Source: JANMZO01 sp963763135 (GTDB lineage: Bacteria; Actinomycetota; Acidimicrobiia; Acidimicrobiales; JANYDT01). From it: a stretch of 64,000 nucleotides of DNA. The notes below the pieces were generated by a model. That model saw only the letters and a list, made by a program, of their open reading frames with translations. It had not been told where the DNA came from and did not search any database. Location: NCBI GenBank assembly GCA_963763135.1, contig CAVXNJ010000004.1:806001-870000 (forward strand), read 5' to 3'. Below are positions 26,737-37,176 of the stretch, in pieces (positions within the stretch are counted from its first letter, which is position 1; every line of letters begins with the position of its first letter). The translations under genes were made by a program, and so were the position numbers.

Positions 26737-27798
26737 ATGGCAAAGTGGTGGATAGTGTCCGCAGATATTCGACGAAAACACTACGTGTGGACGCCAGACT
26801 ATTCGGGTCACTATCTGTTTTACGCTTCACTCCTTGCTGAGGAGTTGAGTCATGAGCATGTAGTCACTGTGTGCACTGCTCCCTCGGCGTTGGAATCCAT
26901 TGAATTCAAAACACACCTAGAGGGCAAGGATGTTGAGATAATCCCAAGTGCAGACTTGCAGACCCTACTTCGATCATTGCGACCTGGCAGCGGAGTAACG
27001 ATTCTCCATGGCGATCTGATACTGCCCGAGTTGCTTGCGATGCGTTTCCCTCGTGGGTGTTCAATTTCGGTTCTAATTATGAGACCACCTCGAGTAGTCG
27101 AATCACTCTTCCGGAGAACGACAAAGCGTTTTCTTGAACGCGCCGTATCGCATCGGTCGGGAATTCGGATAGCAGAGCTTCAAGCGGTTTTTGAGGTACC
27201 CCGGTCTAGGTATCAACAAGTCCCGGATCCAGCACCCGTGGATAGCCGAGCGTGTGATAAAGACCGAGCGCGTCAACTTCTTGGGCTCGAACTGCCAGCG
27301 GGAACATCACTTGGCGGCGTAATCGGCGGATTGTCGGCGCGAAAGCGCCCCGATCTAGTACTCGGTGCAGCGGAACTGCTCGATGAGAAATTTCATTTCC
27401 TGGTAGCTGGACGTATCGAAGACTCACCTTCCAAGAACGCAGTCACTAGGGCTCGTTCTGTATTGGGCGGACGTCTACACGTATTGGACGGCTACATTTC
27501 GAATGAGCAGTTTTCGCTCTGCTTTGCGGCCGTCGACTACACCATTAGTATGCATGCCGAGAGAATCAGCAGTGGAATAGCGTTGCAGTCGTTTGCGATG
27601 GCAACTCCCATAATAGTCGCATCTGATTCTGAATTGGCATCCTTTGTGGTGAGGAACGGTCTTGGCCGTGACTCCAAGCCAGACGTTGTGGCCCTGGCTC
27701 GAGCCATCGAAACCATCACACTTGAGGTTCCCGTACCCTCGCTGATAGAACTCCCGGGCCCCAGCGACTTCGTTCGGGCGCTTATATATGGTGTGTGA
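26737..27798 (+). CDS. Glycosyltransferase-like protein (GT-B)
   Basis: 353 aa. The N-terminal half has HYLFYASLLAEELSHEHVVTV, a Rossmann-like start. In the C-terminal half, LGGVIGGLSARKRPDLVLGAAELL (phosphate-binding loop with Arg-Lys) and HFLVAGRIEDS precede YISNEQFSLCFAAVDYTISMH and SSGIALQSFAMATPIIVA, the order found in GT4 enzymes. The usual E-x7-E motif is not clear, so donor use is uncertain. Preceded by 180 bp of intergenic DNA, it likely begins a transcript running through the flippase. Confidence 0.7.
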   Translation: MAKWWIVSADIRRKHYVWTPDYSGHYLFYASLLAEELSHEHVVTVCTAPSALESIEFKTHLEGKDVEIIPSADLQTLLRSLRPGSGVTILHGDLILPELLAMRFPRGCSISVLIMRPPRVVESLFRRTTKRFLERAVSHRSGIRIAELQAVFEVPRSRYQQVPDPAPVDSRACDKDRARQLLGLELPAGTSLGGVIGGLSARKRPDLVLGAAELLDEKFHFLVAGRIEDSPSKNAVTRARSVLGGRLHVLDGYISNEQFSLCFAAVDYTISMHAERISSGIALQSFAMATPIIVASDSELASFVVRNGLGRDSKPDVVALARAIETITLEVPVPSLIELPGPSDFVRALIYGV

Positions 27799-27885
27799 TG
27801 GTCGCTGCTCGTTTTTCGGTTGCGGGAAGCAGAATTGGCCCGCTTCTCCAATCACGTTGAACTCTATGCCTGTCAGGTGTGAGCG

Positions 27886-29328
27886 TTGCGATTAGCCAAG
27901 GCGGGCGCGATTAACGGGGCAGCGGTAGTTGTTCGGTCGGTCGTTGCCGCCGTCTCGGTGCCATTGATCTTGGCACGCCTAGGCCCGGAGAGGTTCGGAA
28001 CCTGGGCATTCGTATCCGCCGCTTCGGGAATCGTCGCCGTCGTTGATCTCGGAAGTTCCAGTGGAATCGCCGTGTTCTTGTCGAGCGCGATGGCGAAGCG
28101 CGACGATGTGGCCGCTCGAAGGTCGATTGCGAACGGCCGGGCCATAGCGGCGACTTCAGCGGCGTGCGGCGTGCTTTTGCTAGTGCTGATCGCGAGCCCC
28201 CTTAGTCGGTTGTTTCGCGCTCCTGAGTCGATTCCCTTCCACGAGATCGAATCTTCCTTGAGGCTTAATAGTGTCTACCTCGGGTTGAGAGTGCTGGTGT
28301 CCGCATGGACTGGAGTGGAGGAGGGTCTCAAGGAATTCGGTGTCCGTAGCTCACTCAGTGTGTTCGATTCTCTCATTAGTGTTGCGTTTCTAATTGGAGC
28401 GACATATCTTTCTCGCTCCTTGATATTCTTGAGTTTGTCTCAAATAGTGGCAACTAGTGTCGTTCTGCTAGCTCATCTATTTACTACTCGACGACTTCTG
28501 CGACGTCTTCATTTGAATGGTCCGATTTGGCCATCAATTCGTCACATACGGGAGCAACTTGGAATGGGCGCGGGCTCGTTTTTGGGGTCGCTTAGCACGG
28601 TTTCATTCAACTTGCTTGACCGTATCATTGTCGGATCTTTTTTAGGATCGGTCTCGCTCGCTTATTACGTGGCAGTTGTCGCCGTCGCACTTCAGGCACA
28701 GACTTTAGCCGCATCGCTTCTGCAGCCGATCATGGCTTCTGCTTCCGGACAGCGTGACCATTTTGGTCAGGCAACAACGCTGGTGAGGCGCGGATTCATG
28801 GCAAGCGCAGCTACGTCAAGCTGCTTGATGACCATGGCAATGGTCGGCGCAATGTTCGCGGGCGATGTTCTGCAATCGTTTGCGCCCATTCCTCGCCTAT
28901 CATTTGTCGCTGCGCTCGCTTCCTACAACTTGATCGCGCTCTCTGCGGTGCCGTACTATCTGTTGCTAGCCGCAAGACGAACAACCAGAATTGCTATTGT
29001 TACGATTCCATCCGCTGCGCTTACCTTATTCGCTATGTTGATTATGGCCCGACGAGGCGCATCCCTTTCGGCGGTGCTCGGTGCCAACGCCATTTATGGA
29101 ATTGTCTTGTTTGTATTTCTTCGATTCATTCGCAATGAAGAACGTGCCGTTGCCCCGCCAGTGGTCAAATCCGCGATTGCCCCGTTGACGGTCGTTTTGA
29201 TCGCCACGGTGAGTCCGTTTGGTCGGTTTGATCTCTTGGTCTGCGTAGCAATCTCTGTCGGTAACGCTCTGGTAGCTATCGGCCAGTTTGGGCTACCATT
29301 GTGGAGAGAGATGCGTGCCGTTGATTGA
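27886..29328 (+). CDS. Wzx-like polysaccharide flippase
   Basis: 480 aa starting at TTG 27886, with AGGTG about 8 bases upstream and an in-frame stop just before, so no earlier start is possible. About 12-14 hydrophobic helices over the whole length. The opening GAINGAAVVVRSVVAAVSVPLIL with LGPERFGTWAFVSA is the MVF/Wzx pattern (LGxxxYGxWA). It would move the undecaprenyl-linked repeat unit across the membrane. Its neighbour downstream is a Wzy-type polymerase, which fits a Wzx/Wzy pathway. Confidence 0.85.
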   Translation: MRLAKAGAINGAAVVVRSVVAAVSVPLILARLGPERFGTWAFVSAASGIVAVVDLGSSSGIAVFLSSAMAKRDDVAARRSIANGRAIAATSAACGVLLLVLIASPLSRLFRAPESIPFHEIESSLRLNSVYLGLRVLVSAWTGVEEGLKEFGVRSSLSVFDSLISVAFLIGATYLSRSLIFLSLSQIVATSVVLLAHLFTTRRLLRRLHLNGPIWPSIRHIREQLGMGAGSFLGSLSTVSFNLLDRIIVGSFLGSVSLAYYVAVVAVALQAQTLAASLLQPIMASASGQRDHFGQATTLVRRGFMASAATSSCLMTMAMVGAMFAGDVLQSFAPIPRLSFVAALASYNLIALSAVPYYLLLAARRTTRIAIVTIPSAALTLFAMLIMARRGASLSAVLGANAIYGIVLFVFLRFIRNEERAVAPPVVKSAIAPLTVVLIATVSPFGRFDLLVCVAISVGNALVAIGQFGLPLWREMRAVD

Positions 29329-29848
29329 GTCCAACAGAGGGATCGTTGTCAGTCGAGTGTGGGTCGTCGGATCAGAGAGGCTGTCAAGAAGCGACCGGAG
29401 TGGTAACGATGTGCTGTCCGGGATTCGGCCGAGGTCGTGTTGTTCCGCATCCCGAACTCATGAAAAAGCCGGGCGTCACTCAGCGCGGTGTTCGTCGGTG
29501 GGGCCTTGATGCTCAGGCTTGGCGTCTCCGCTCAGGAAGCGCGTGTCGCTCCTCTCGATCCGTCAACGTGGACAGAAGAACATCTGAGTTCTGCATCGAT
29601 TTAGCGGTAGCTGCGACGGGAATCGAACATGAAGTACTCAACGGTGCAATGAATAAGTGGAAGGCCATGGTTGCCGCTCGGATGGAATTGCCCTTCGGTC
29701 ACCTTTGTGGCGGCGGATTGCTCCTCAGCGAGGCCATAAAGCGGTTATTATTGGCAAGCATCTATTGGATTGGAATTGAATCCGACTTTTGCGATCCCCT
29801 TGCTAAACAGCGCCTGCAGGCGGACGGAATATTTCATCGGTGGAACCC
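29329..29848 (+). other. Intergenic DNA, possibly transposase scar
   Basis: 520 bp with one open frame that lacks normal protein character. GAMNKWKAMVAARMELP near 29650 recalls the AQWKAExRARRPK region of IS30-type transposases and KKPGVTQRGVRRWG may be an HTH piece, but the match is weak. The distal part must contain the promoter and ribosome site of the polymerase gene. Confidence 0.35.
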
Positions 29849-31201
29849 GTGATGTCATACAGATCCTTCGACTTCGACACACACATCCCGTGGTCAGCAT
29901 TAATCGTTGGCACGGTGTTTTTGGCGGCTTGCATGACGTTGTCAGTTCGCTCGGCCGGACTGAGTCTCGCGTTGGGTTTCGTGCCGCTGGCGGTTCGTGG
30001 TTTGATGACGCGAATCGGTCCGTTGCTTGCGATTGTGGGCGGTTCGCTACTCGTGTTCCAGTCATCCCAGGCCATTTCGGGTCCGAAGCTCGCGGTTTTT
30101 GCCCTGTATTTTGGATTCTTCGTTTTGGCGACTGGGAGCAAGTCGGCCCATCTGGCGTCAGACCGAGACCGGATCCTCGTTGCGAGCCTTGCTGGCTTTG
30201 TCGTCCTTGCTGGTTCGCTACTCACGAGTCGACTTCATGACAATCGGATGGTAGATGCATTTCGTGACGTGCTTCCATACGCCATGCTCCTCCTTGCGCC
30301 AATAGTCGGGCTCCACGCAGCAAGCCGAGCCCGCCAGCGGACTTTGGACCGACTATTCGCTCTGACAACGCTGGTGTCGGCGTTGATTACCTTTAGTGTT
30401 TGGGCATCGCGCAGAGGAATTATTGGAAACTCGTTTGCGAACTTAGGTCTTGCAAGCTATTTGCTTCCTCTGACCGGCCTGTGTTATGGATTGCGTCGAC
30501 AGAAAATTTACAGGCCTTCGGTTCTCTGGACTGTATCGATCTCGTGTGCGTTGGTAGCTCTGATACTGACAGGGACACGTACCAACGTTCTGGCCGTTCC
30601 AGCGATCGCGTATTCCCTTTGGGGGCGTCACGACGATTCGCACCGTCAAGATCCAGGGCGCTCGAAGACACGGCGATTCCGCGGTCGGCGCGTCGTGATC
30701 GGCCTCTTGGTCGCTTTGGCGATCAATTTCCTCGCGAAACCCGACTGGGCGGTGTTGGGCGAACGGGTTACTCTTCTGGTTAGGGGCTCCGGCCAAAACG
30801 AAGACGCGAGCTCGGTGGAGCGGAGAGATCAGACGCAGATTGTTCTCAGGGAGTTTAGGGAAAACCCGTTAGTCGGTGCCGGCCCCGGAACAGTTATAAC
30901 CACGTATCGCCGGACTTCTCGAACGACCGTCGAAACGATCACGGTTGATTCCCCCTTCGGCGTGCTGGGCGACTACGGATTGATGGCGCTGGTCCTGTAC
31001 TTGGCGATCGGTTCGTCTATCTGGCGGGCCGTTCGTGGCAATGGCCTCACCCGCTCAGGCGTCGTTTCCCTATTCCTGCTCGTCGGGGCCAATAGTGTCC
31101 TTTTGTCGCCCCTCGAAGACAAGGGCGTAACAGTCGCTGTCGTCCTGTTGTCGGCGTCATCGTTTGTGCGGGACCCCTGGTCGCACGAGATCGGAAAGTA
31201 G
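29849..31201 (+). CDS. Wzy/O-antigen-ligase-like membrane protein
   Basis: 450 aa from GTG 29849 or ATG 29852; GGTGGA (29839-29844) supports these over the GTG at 29840. About ten to twelve helices. The long outside loop carries SVERRDQTQIVLREFRENPL and VGAGPGTVITTY; ENPLVGxGPG is the hallmark of the Wzy_C/WaaL family. Predicted role: block-wise polymerisation of lipid-linked repeats or their ligation. Its chain length would be set by the Wzz/BY-kinase at 13-15.6 kb. Confidence 0.82.
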   Translation: MMSYRSFDFDTHIPWSALIVGTVFLAACMTLSVRSAGLSLALGFVPLAVRGLMTRIGPLLAIVGGSLLVFQSSQAISGPKLAVFALYFGFFVLATGSKSAHLASDRDRILVASLAGFVVLAGSLLTSRLHDNRMVDAFRDVLPYAMLLLAPIVGLHAASRARQRTLDRLFALTTLVSALITFSVWASRRGIIGNSFANLGLASYLLPLTGLCYGLRRQKIYRPSVLWTVSISCALVALILTGTRTNVLAVPAIAYSLWGRHDDSHRQDPGRSKTRRFRGRRVVIGLLVALAINFLAKPDWAVLGERVTLLVRGSGQNEDASSVERRDQTQIVLREFRENPLVGAGPGTVITTYRRTSRTTVETITVDSPFGVLGDYGLMALVLYLAIGSSIWRAVRGNGLTRSGVVSLFLLVGANSVLLSPLEDKGVTVAVVLLSASSFVRDPWSHEIGK

Positions 31202-31268
31202 ATGCCACAACGTTGACCGGACTCTGTTACAGTCCGGTTTACGGCGTTAGCTAGGAAAGTTGTGCTGC

Positions 31269-33093
31269 ATGTGCGGGATTGCGGGCTTGGCGAGCAAGGA
31301 ACCGATTTCCAGCGATGGTCGGGCACGAGTGCGGACGGCAGTGCGAGCGATGGAGCACCGCGGCCCAGACGGCTCAGCTGAATTCCAGTCACCTTGCGGT
31401 CATGTATTTCTTTCGATGTGCCGCTTAGCAATCATGGATCCTCAAGGGGGCATGCAACCCTTTTTCAATGAGGATCAGAGGATCGTCGCAATAGCTAATG
31501 GCGAGATCTACAACCATTTGGCTCTACGCAGTCGACTTGGTCAACGGCACAAGTTTTTAAGCAAGAGTGACTGTGAAGTCATACCCCACGCTTTCGAAGA
31601 CAGTCCGTCGACGTTTCCGGAGTCACTTCGCGGGATGTTCGCAACTGCGGTGTGGGACGCCGAGCGCAGAACTTTGGTATTGGCCCGGGACCGGATCGGC
31701 GAGAAACCACTATATCTGGTTGAGAGTTCTGAGGAGATCTTCTTTGCATCCGAAATGAAGGCAGTGGTGGCTGGGGGTTTCTCCCGGAAATCTTTGGATT
31801 ATGGCGCTGTAGCCAATTTCCTTGACCTTGGGTGGGTCTCGGAACCCGACACGATGTTCGCAGACGTCAAAAAGTTGGCCCCAGGGGAGCGTTTAGACGT
31901 GTCCGTGCCGGACTTGCGGGTTTCGAGAAGGTCCTACTGGCGGTTCGAGGACATTCAGCCCGCAACTGGAGATGCTCCACGTTTGGTCAGAGGAATGCTC
32001 GACGAAGTGATGGACACGATGGTGAAGGCGGATGTGCCTGTTGCCGTGGCGCTAAGTGGCGGCTTGGATTCAGCAGTTGTCGCAGCGCTGGCGGCACAAC
32101 GAAGTGAACACACCACGGCGTTCGTTGTCGGATACAAAGGCGAACCTCGTCAAGATGAGAGATCCGATGCTCGCAAGACCGCCAAGGCCATTAAAGTTGA
32201 TTTGGTCGAGGTTGAAGTCGACGAGCGAAGTCTCGTTGATAGCTTTCCCAACCTCTGCGCCGCAAGGGACGATCCAATTGCGGATATCGCTGGATCTTCG
32301 TACTATGCGTTGTCGGCGGCTGCGAGTAGCAATGGCTTTCCGGTCTTACTACAAGGGCAAGGGTCTGACGAGATCTTCTGGGGATATGATTGGGTGAAAA
32401 GAGCTGCACGGTTGGCCCGTGGCGGCAGTGTTGATACAGCCCCTAGCATTACGCCACCAATTAGTAGACGGGCGAAGGCGTTCGTAATGGGCGTGGGTTC
32501 ATCAGTATATAAATGGAGAAATCCAAAAACTGTAGAAGTGGTTTCTGCTGAGGAGATTTTCCTTTTGTCGGATGACCTCTGGCGTGCACGACGTGGGTCA
32601 AGTTTGGTGTTGAGCGGCGCCTTTCGGAACGCTAATGCGTCCGGCGTCTACCCAAGGGGTTATTCCCGTTCCTACAACCCCGAAGCATTTATCGCAGCAA
32701 TAGCCTCCGAATACATGCTGAACGTGGGTCTCGCTCAAGTGGATCGGCTAGCTTGCCAACTCGGTTGAGACACGGCTTCCCTTTGTGGATTACCGATTGA
32801 TCGAATTGGTGGTTGGACTGCAATCATCGCAAGACTTCACGCTCCAACCGTCGAAACAGCTATTGAAAACGGCCGTTTCGGATCTGCTTCCAGCTGAAAT
32901 AGTCGACCGCCCCAAGCGCGGGTTCAATCCCCCCACTGCGGCTTGGCTGGAAAGCCTTCATGCGGAGTATGCTGGGGTCTTCAGGAACGGGATCCTCGTC
33001 GACAGCGGGGTGCTAAGCGATCGAGGGGTGCGGCTTCTCGAAGGTCGCTTGAATCGGCTCTCATGGCGCAACGAGACATTTTTCGGTTCCTAG
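31269..33093 (+). CDS. asnB: Asparagine synthetase-like amidotransferase (AsnB family), one frameshift
   Basis: Start ATG 31269 gives MCGIAGLAS with the catalytic Cys2 of class II glutamine amidotransferases; AGGAAAG lies nine bases upstream. Glutaminase domain to about 200 (EHRGPDG, MCRLAIMD, ANGEIYNH), synthetase domain with PPi loop ALSGGLDSAVVA (about 260) and GQGSDEIFWGYDW. The frame breaks at about 32755 in GCTTGCC, where removing one T restores ANSVETRLPFVDYRLIEL and the tail KRGFNPPTAAWLE. About 607 aa when repaired. In polysaccharide loci such proteins amidate uronic acids or modify sugars rather than make asparagine; which applies here is open. Confidence 0.88.
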
Positions 33094-33147
33094 TGCTCGA
33101 GTTGGCTGCGTTCAGCGTATGGTCCATGACGCTCTAGGCTGCGGACA

Positions 33148-34306
33148 ATGACAGTCCGAGTAGCGTTCACAATGGTCGGCGGTGAAGACTGGACTGGCGG
33201 AGGCAATTATGTCAGGAATCTGGTCTCGTTGTTGGCTGGAAGTCCCGAGCTCGGGATCGAACCGGTTCTATTTGTGTCCCCGGATAGTTCGTCGTCACGG
33301 GTTAACGATGTAGCGCCCCATCTGTCTGAGGCGCCAGTTTTCATTCCGAATAGCGGATCGAAGCAGGATCGACTCTTTCGGAAGTAAGTCAAATCGTTGT
33401 CGGGCATGATAGACGGACTTCGGCGCGATTCGCCGAGTACGGCATTGACGCCGTGTTTGCAGCATCTGGTTGGTATCGGTCGAATTGCCCACGTTCCGGT
33501 TGTCGGCTGGATCCTGATTTCCAACATCGCCACCAGATAGCATGTTCTCGCGTAAACAGTTGGCTAAACGAGAGGCTGGATATAGGCTCATTACCGGATT
33601 TTCCGACATTGTTATGCTCAGTAGTCAAGACGCCCGGCGAGACTGCGAACAGTTTTACCCAAGATCGATTGGACGAACTGAGGTGGTGCCCTTCGCAGTC
33701 GCAAAACCATTGGTCGATCCTCTTGAGGCTCGACATGTCGTTGCGAAACACAACCTCCCTTCGAAATTCTTCTATATGCCGGGCCAGCTATGGCGACACA
33801 AGAATCATCTTGTGCTTCTGCGAGCACTCGAAATTGCGGTTCGTGCCACCCCTGAACTAGCAGTTGTCTGCACTGGCAGTCCAGTTGACACTCGCAACCC
33901 GCAATACCCTCAGACCGTCGTCTCTCTGGCGCAGGAGTTGGGTTTGGCAGAGAGTTTTCGTTACCTAGGGCTTGTCGACTACTCAGACGTTATCGCCCTT
34001 ATGGTGGCGAGCCACGCGTTGGTGAATCCGTCGCTTTTCGAAGGTTGGAGTACAACGGTCGAAGAGGCCAAAGCATCAAACAAGCGACTGGTGCTTTCAG
34101 ACCTTCGTGTCCATAGAGAGCAAGCCGAGGAGTGGGGAGCCAAGTATTTCGACCCGCACTCCCCCGAAGACTTGGCAGGAGTACTCTTGGAGTGTTGGGA
34201 AAGTCAGGAAGGGGAAACTGGCTTTGGAGATCGATATTCGCTGGAACGAAGGCGATTCGGCGAACGATTTGCTGAAGCGGTGGCTCGTGCGGTTGCTACC
34301 CGATGA
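33148..34306 (+). pseudogene. GT4 glycosyltransferase, four frame breaks
   Basis: Opens with MTVRVAFTMVGGEDWTGGGN and NYVRNLVSLLAG. Breaks follow near 33385 (to QIVVGHDRRTSARFAEYGID), between 33455 and 33490, near 33515 (to PDFQHRH) and near 33540 (to FSRKQLAKREAGYRLI). From there one frame runs intact: SSQDARRDCEQFYP, YMPGQLWRHKNHLVLLRAL (donor half), YLGLVDYSDVIALM and NPSLFEGWSTTVEEAKASNK (E-x7-E type). The assembled protein, about 385 aa, matches mannosyltransferase-like enzymes with WIPDFQHRHLP. Four breaks in 160 bp and then 760 clean bases is odd for a sequencing artefact alone; it could be a true pseudogene. Confidence 0.75.
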
Positions 34307-34324
34307 ACGGCCGGATGCAGGCAC

Positions 34325-35254
34325 CTAACGGTTCTGTTCGTGTTGATACCAAGAGACATATTCTTGAATGCCAGCACGCCAATCCCGTACAGCAGCAATT
34401 CCGAACGTTTGCAGACGACTGGTATCTGCGACCAATCGCTCGGGGTCGCCCGGTCGGCCTCGTCCTTCGAATGTGACAGTTCCGTTCTTGCCGTGGGAAG
34501 CCATCAGGACCTGAGCGATTTCTCGGACTGTAACGCCCAAACCGGTTCCCCCGTTTATCGTCAAAGCATGGTGACTTGCGTGGGCAGCGGCCCTGCTGAG
34601 TACCATGACAGCATCTTCGACGTGAATCCAGTCACGCAATTCGGAACCAGTGCCACCAAGGCGGAGATGAGTCGCATCTAGCTGAATCTTCCGGCAAGCA
34701 TCAAAAAGGAGTTGCTTCCGCAGTCCTGGTCCGTACACCGAAAAGAGGCGCACGATCGCTACTTGCAAGCCGAAACTATGTGCGTAGGACTCGAGTAAAA
34801 GTTCCGCCATCCGCTTGTTGAATCCGTACGGGCTATATGGAGAACACGGTGTTGATTCGACAATTGGCTTGTCGTGCCCGGCGCCGTATACGGCCGCACT
34901 AGAGGCCATCACCACGCGAGCCGTGGGCATTCGCAGCCTTACCCACTCCATGAGGTTGCTTGCCGTAACGACCGATCTCTGGAAATCTTCGCCCGGCTGC
35001 TCAAACGACGGACCTACTGCACTGCCGCCGGCCAGATGGAAAACGATGTCTGGCGCGCCGGCCGCTTGTAGCAACGAATCGAGGTTCGCCGGCGTGATTT
35101 CGCCGTTCCTCCACACTGACATTCCCCACTGGAGATGTTCGGGTTGGGTCCATGCCCCATGACCGATTCCCGCGACAGAGCAATCCTGCGCTGCCAGGGT
35201 TTTCGAAAGATGCCGGCCAACAAATCCGCGGCCACCTGTGATCCATACTCTCAT
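34325..35254 (-). CDS. NAD-dependent sugar epimerase/dehydratase
   Basis: 309 aa extended SDR. Dinucleotide loop WITGGRGFVGRHL (4-16), active-site SSAAVYG (about 114-120) and YxxxK in SPYGFNKRMAE (about 138-148), then RLFSVYGPG and LRDWIHVEDAV. Acts on an NDP-sugar; resembles UDP-glucose 4-epimerase or GDP-4-keto-6-deoxymannose reductase, and the latter would complete the pathway begun by gmd, but this is a guess. Its ATG overlaps the stop of the upstream methyltransferase (ATGA at 35251-35254), so the two are co-translated. Confidence 0.85.
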   Translation of the reverse strand: MRVWITGGRGFVGRHLSKTLAAQDCSVAGIGHGAWTQPEHLQWGMSVWRNGEITPANLDSLLQAAGAPDIVFHLAGGSAVGPSFEQPGEDFQRSVVTASNLMEWVRLRMPTARVVMASSAAVYGAGHDKPIVESTPCSPYSPYGFNKRMAELLLESYAHSFGLQVAIVRLFSVYGPGLRKQLLFDACRKIQLDATHLRLGGTGSELRDWIHVEDAVMVLSRAAAHASHHALTINGGTGLGVTVREIAQVLMASHGKNGTVTFEGRGRPGDPERLVADTSRLQTFGIAAVRDWRAGIQEYVSWYQHEQNR

Positions 35255-36117
35255 CGCTTCGCCGAGGGCGCATTCGAAGGCTTGTTAGCTACGAAACTCC
35301 ACAGCCTTCCCGGGCGCCGATCCAATCTAGACAACGCGTTGAGAATGAGTTCACCGGTCCGGCCCTGAAGAAGCCATGTAGATGCTGGTTTCATCACAGA
35401 GAGTTTCACAAATCTCTCGGTTATCTCGATCGGCAAGCTCTCGTAAGTGTGCGGCGCAAAGTTGATTGGTGAAGAGAACGGACCAATCTTTGACTCTATT
35501 GAGAAGCCGGCGGCTAAAAGTGCGCCTGTATACTCACTCAATTGGTATGCATTTTCGCCGCCATATAGGTTGTGTAAAGGATGCTGGTTTAGAAACGGAG
35601 CCCGTTGGTTTTCATTTGAGATTACGTGCTCTCGTGTAGCAATGAGTTTTCCTCCAGGTTTTAGTACGCGGAACAGTTCCTTGCAGAATCCACCTAAATC
35701 GTTTGCATGATGGAGTACTTGACGGGCATGCACGGCATCGAAGGCTTGGTCATCGAAGGGCATCTTTTCGCCCCATTCCGTCACAACGTCTATAGAAAGT
35801 CCTGCTTCCATACTCAGTCGTCGAATGGACTCCGCTCCGACCAAACTGCTAGGGTCGGGTTCAAGCGCAGTCGTCGTCCAACCGTCTCGCGCTAATGCGT
35901 AAGTGGCAATCCCCATGCCCGCTCCAACATCAAGAGCGCGCCCAGGGGTGGGCAAGAGCTGACGAACTTCGGCCCATTCTGTGCTGGCCCAGAAACGCTC
36001 GGCAGCAAGTAGAGGAGGTCGGTCAAAGTAGCATGAGCGGCACAAATCGGCCTTATCGGGTTGAGAGAGCAGCCATTCGACGGCTTCCTCCCAATTGACG
36101 AAATTTGCTTGGTTCAT
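35251..36117 (-). CDS. SAM-dependent methyltransferase
   Basis: 288 aa. SAM loop ALDVGAGMGIATYALA (about 61-76), acidic strand TALEPDPSSLV, then EWGEKMPFDDQAFDAVHARQ and LHHANDLGGFCKELFRVLKPGG, the type 11 pattern. An N-terminal extension with CRSCYFDRPPLLAAERFW precedes the fold. Coupled by ATGA to the epimerase. Possibly methylates a sugar made by it. The C-terminal third (PINFAPHTYESLP) is not diagnostic. Confidence 0.8.
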   Translation of the reverse strand: MNQANFVNWEEAVEWLLSQPDKADLCRSCYFDRPPLLAAERFWASTEWAEVRQLLPTPGRALDVGAGMGIATYALARDGWTTTALEPDPSSLVGAESIRRLSMEAGLSIDVVTEWGEKMPFDDQAFDAVHARQVLHHANDLGGFCKELFRVLKPGGKLIATREHVISNENQRAPFLNQHPLHNLYGGENAYQLSEYTGALLAAGFSIESKIGPFSSPINFAPHTYESLPIEITERFVKLSVMKPASTWLLQGRTGELILNALSRLDRRPGRLWSFVANKPSNAPSAKR

Positions 36118-36197
36118 ATCATGCCTTGCCCTGTAATGAATGCGCCCGGAAGTCTGACCCTTTCAAGGGCTTAAACGGACGGCCCGTAGGTTGTACT

Positions 36198-37157
36198 CTA
36201 AGTTTTGGATAGAATGATTCGAAGCATGCGAACCATCTCGAGTCCCCGTTCGCGAAGACCTCGCTGTCTTAACAAGTGGTTCTGCAGAATTGATAGATTC
36301 TCAATGTCGCATCTGACTTCCGGGTAGCGCAAGGTCTCGAACCGATCATTCGAGATGATTGGATTTGAGGGCGGCTTGCTGAGGCGCCCATGCGTGCCCG
36401 ATCGATCAAAACCGGAATTTGAAACGAGCGTCTTCTTTGGATGAACTACAAGACCATCTCGCAAAAATACACTCAAGTACCACCGAATGGCCCATGAATC
36501 GATCTTTCCTGCGCGTTGTGCTTGAATCATTTGCGAGTACGGATAGCTCCCCATCAGGTCGAATCGTTTCTTGAGACGTTTGTCGGACAACACGAGGTGA
36601 GATCCCTTCATTGCTTCGTCATAGTGGTCCCAGGCTCGTTTCCATGTCGCCCAGCCCCATGATGTGGTGTGCGGCAGTAGGGTACAGTCGAACGAATTTG
36701 AGAGGTTCACATCGTGCATAAAGCCGGACACCTGCATCACTCGATCCTCATTCTCGTAGTGCGCCAAGCATCCGTTCATGTAGTTGAGGAATCCGCTCCC
36801 AACAATTAAATCGTCTTCGACGACGATGACTTTTCCGTGCGTGTTGCATAGGTGAGTAACGCCGGCGGCGATCGAGTTTGCCAATCCAAGATTCTGATCG
36901 GAGCTCATTATTGTTTTTGCTGGGTGATCGAAGTTTTCAACTATTCTTCGGGTCTCCAGCACGGCGGATTTGTCGTTGTCTCCCCGCGGTCCATCTGAAA
37001 ATATTGTCAGCTTTGATCTCGCGAAGTCCGAATTACAAGCGAGCGACTCGAGGGTCCGGAGAGTGTGCTCCGGGCGTTTAAACACGAAGAGTCCAATGGG
37101 AGCTTGCTCAACACGCAAACTGGGTGCATTCCTCGATTTCGATTCGTTATTCATCAT
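36198..37157 (-). CDS. GT-A type glycosyltransferase (family 2-like)
   Basis: 319 aa from ATG 37157; a second ATG follows directly and an upstream GTG-type start at 37232 would overlap the acetyltransferase. PIGLFVFKRPEHTLRTLESL opens a GT-A fold; KLTIFSDGPRGDND, then VIVVEDDLIVGSGFLNYMN carries the DD metal site. SWGWATWKRAWDHYD and IDSWAIRWYLSVFLRDGL are typical of capsule-locus members that resemble GNT-I. The gene follows the acetyltransferase by 19 bp, so they share a transcript. Donor and linkage unknown. Confidence 0.82.
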   Translation of the reverse strand: MMNNESKSRNAPSLRVEQAPIGLFVFKRPEHTLRTLESLACNSDFARSKLTIFSDGPRGDNDKSAVLETRRIVENFDHPAKTIMSSDQNLGLANSIAAGVTHLCNTHGKVIVVEDDLIVGSGFLNYMNGCLAHYENEDRVMQVSGFMHDVNLSNSFDCTLLPHTTSWGWATWKRAWDHYDEAMKGSHLVLSDKRLKKRFDLMGSYPYSQMIQAQRAGKIDSWAIRWYLSVFLRDGLVVHPKKTLVSNSGFDRSGTHGRLSKPPSNPIISNDRFETLRYPEVRCDIENLSILQNHLLRQRGLRERGLEMVRMLRIILSKT

Positions 37158-37176
37158 GGGGTTAGGTTTGGACCCT

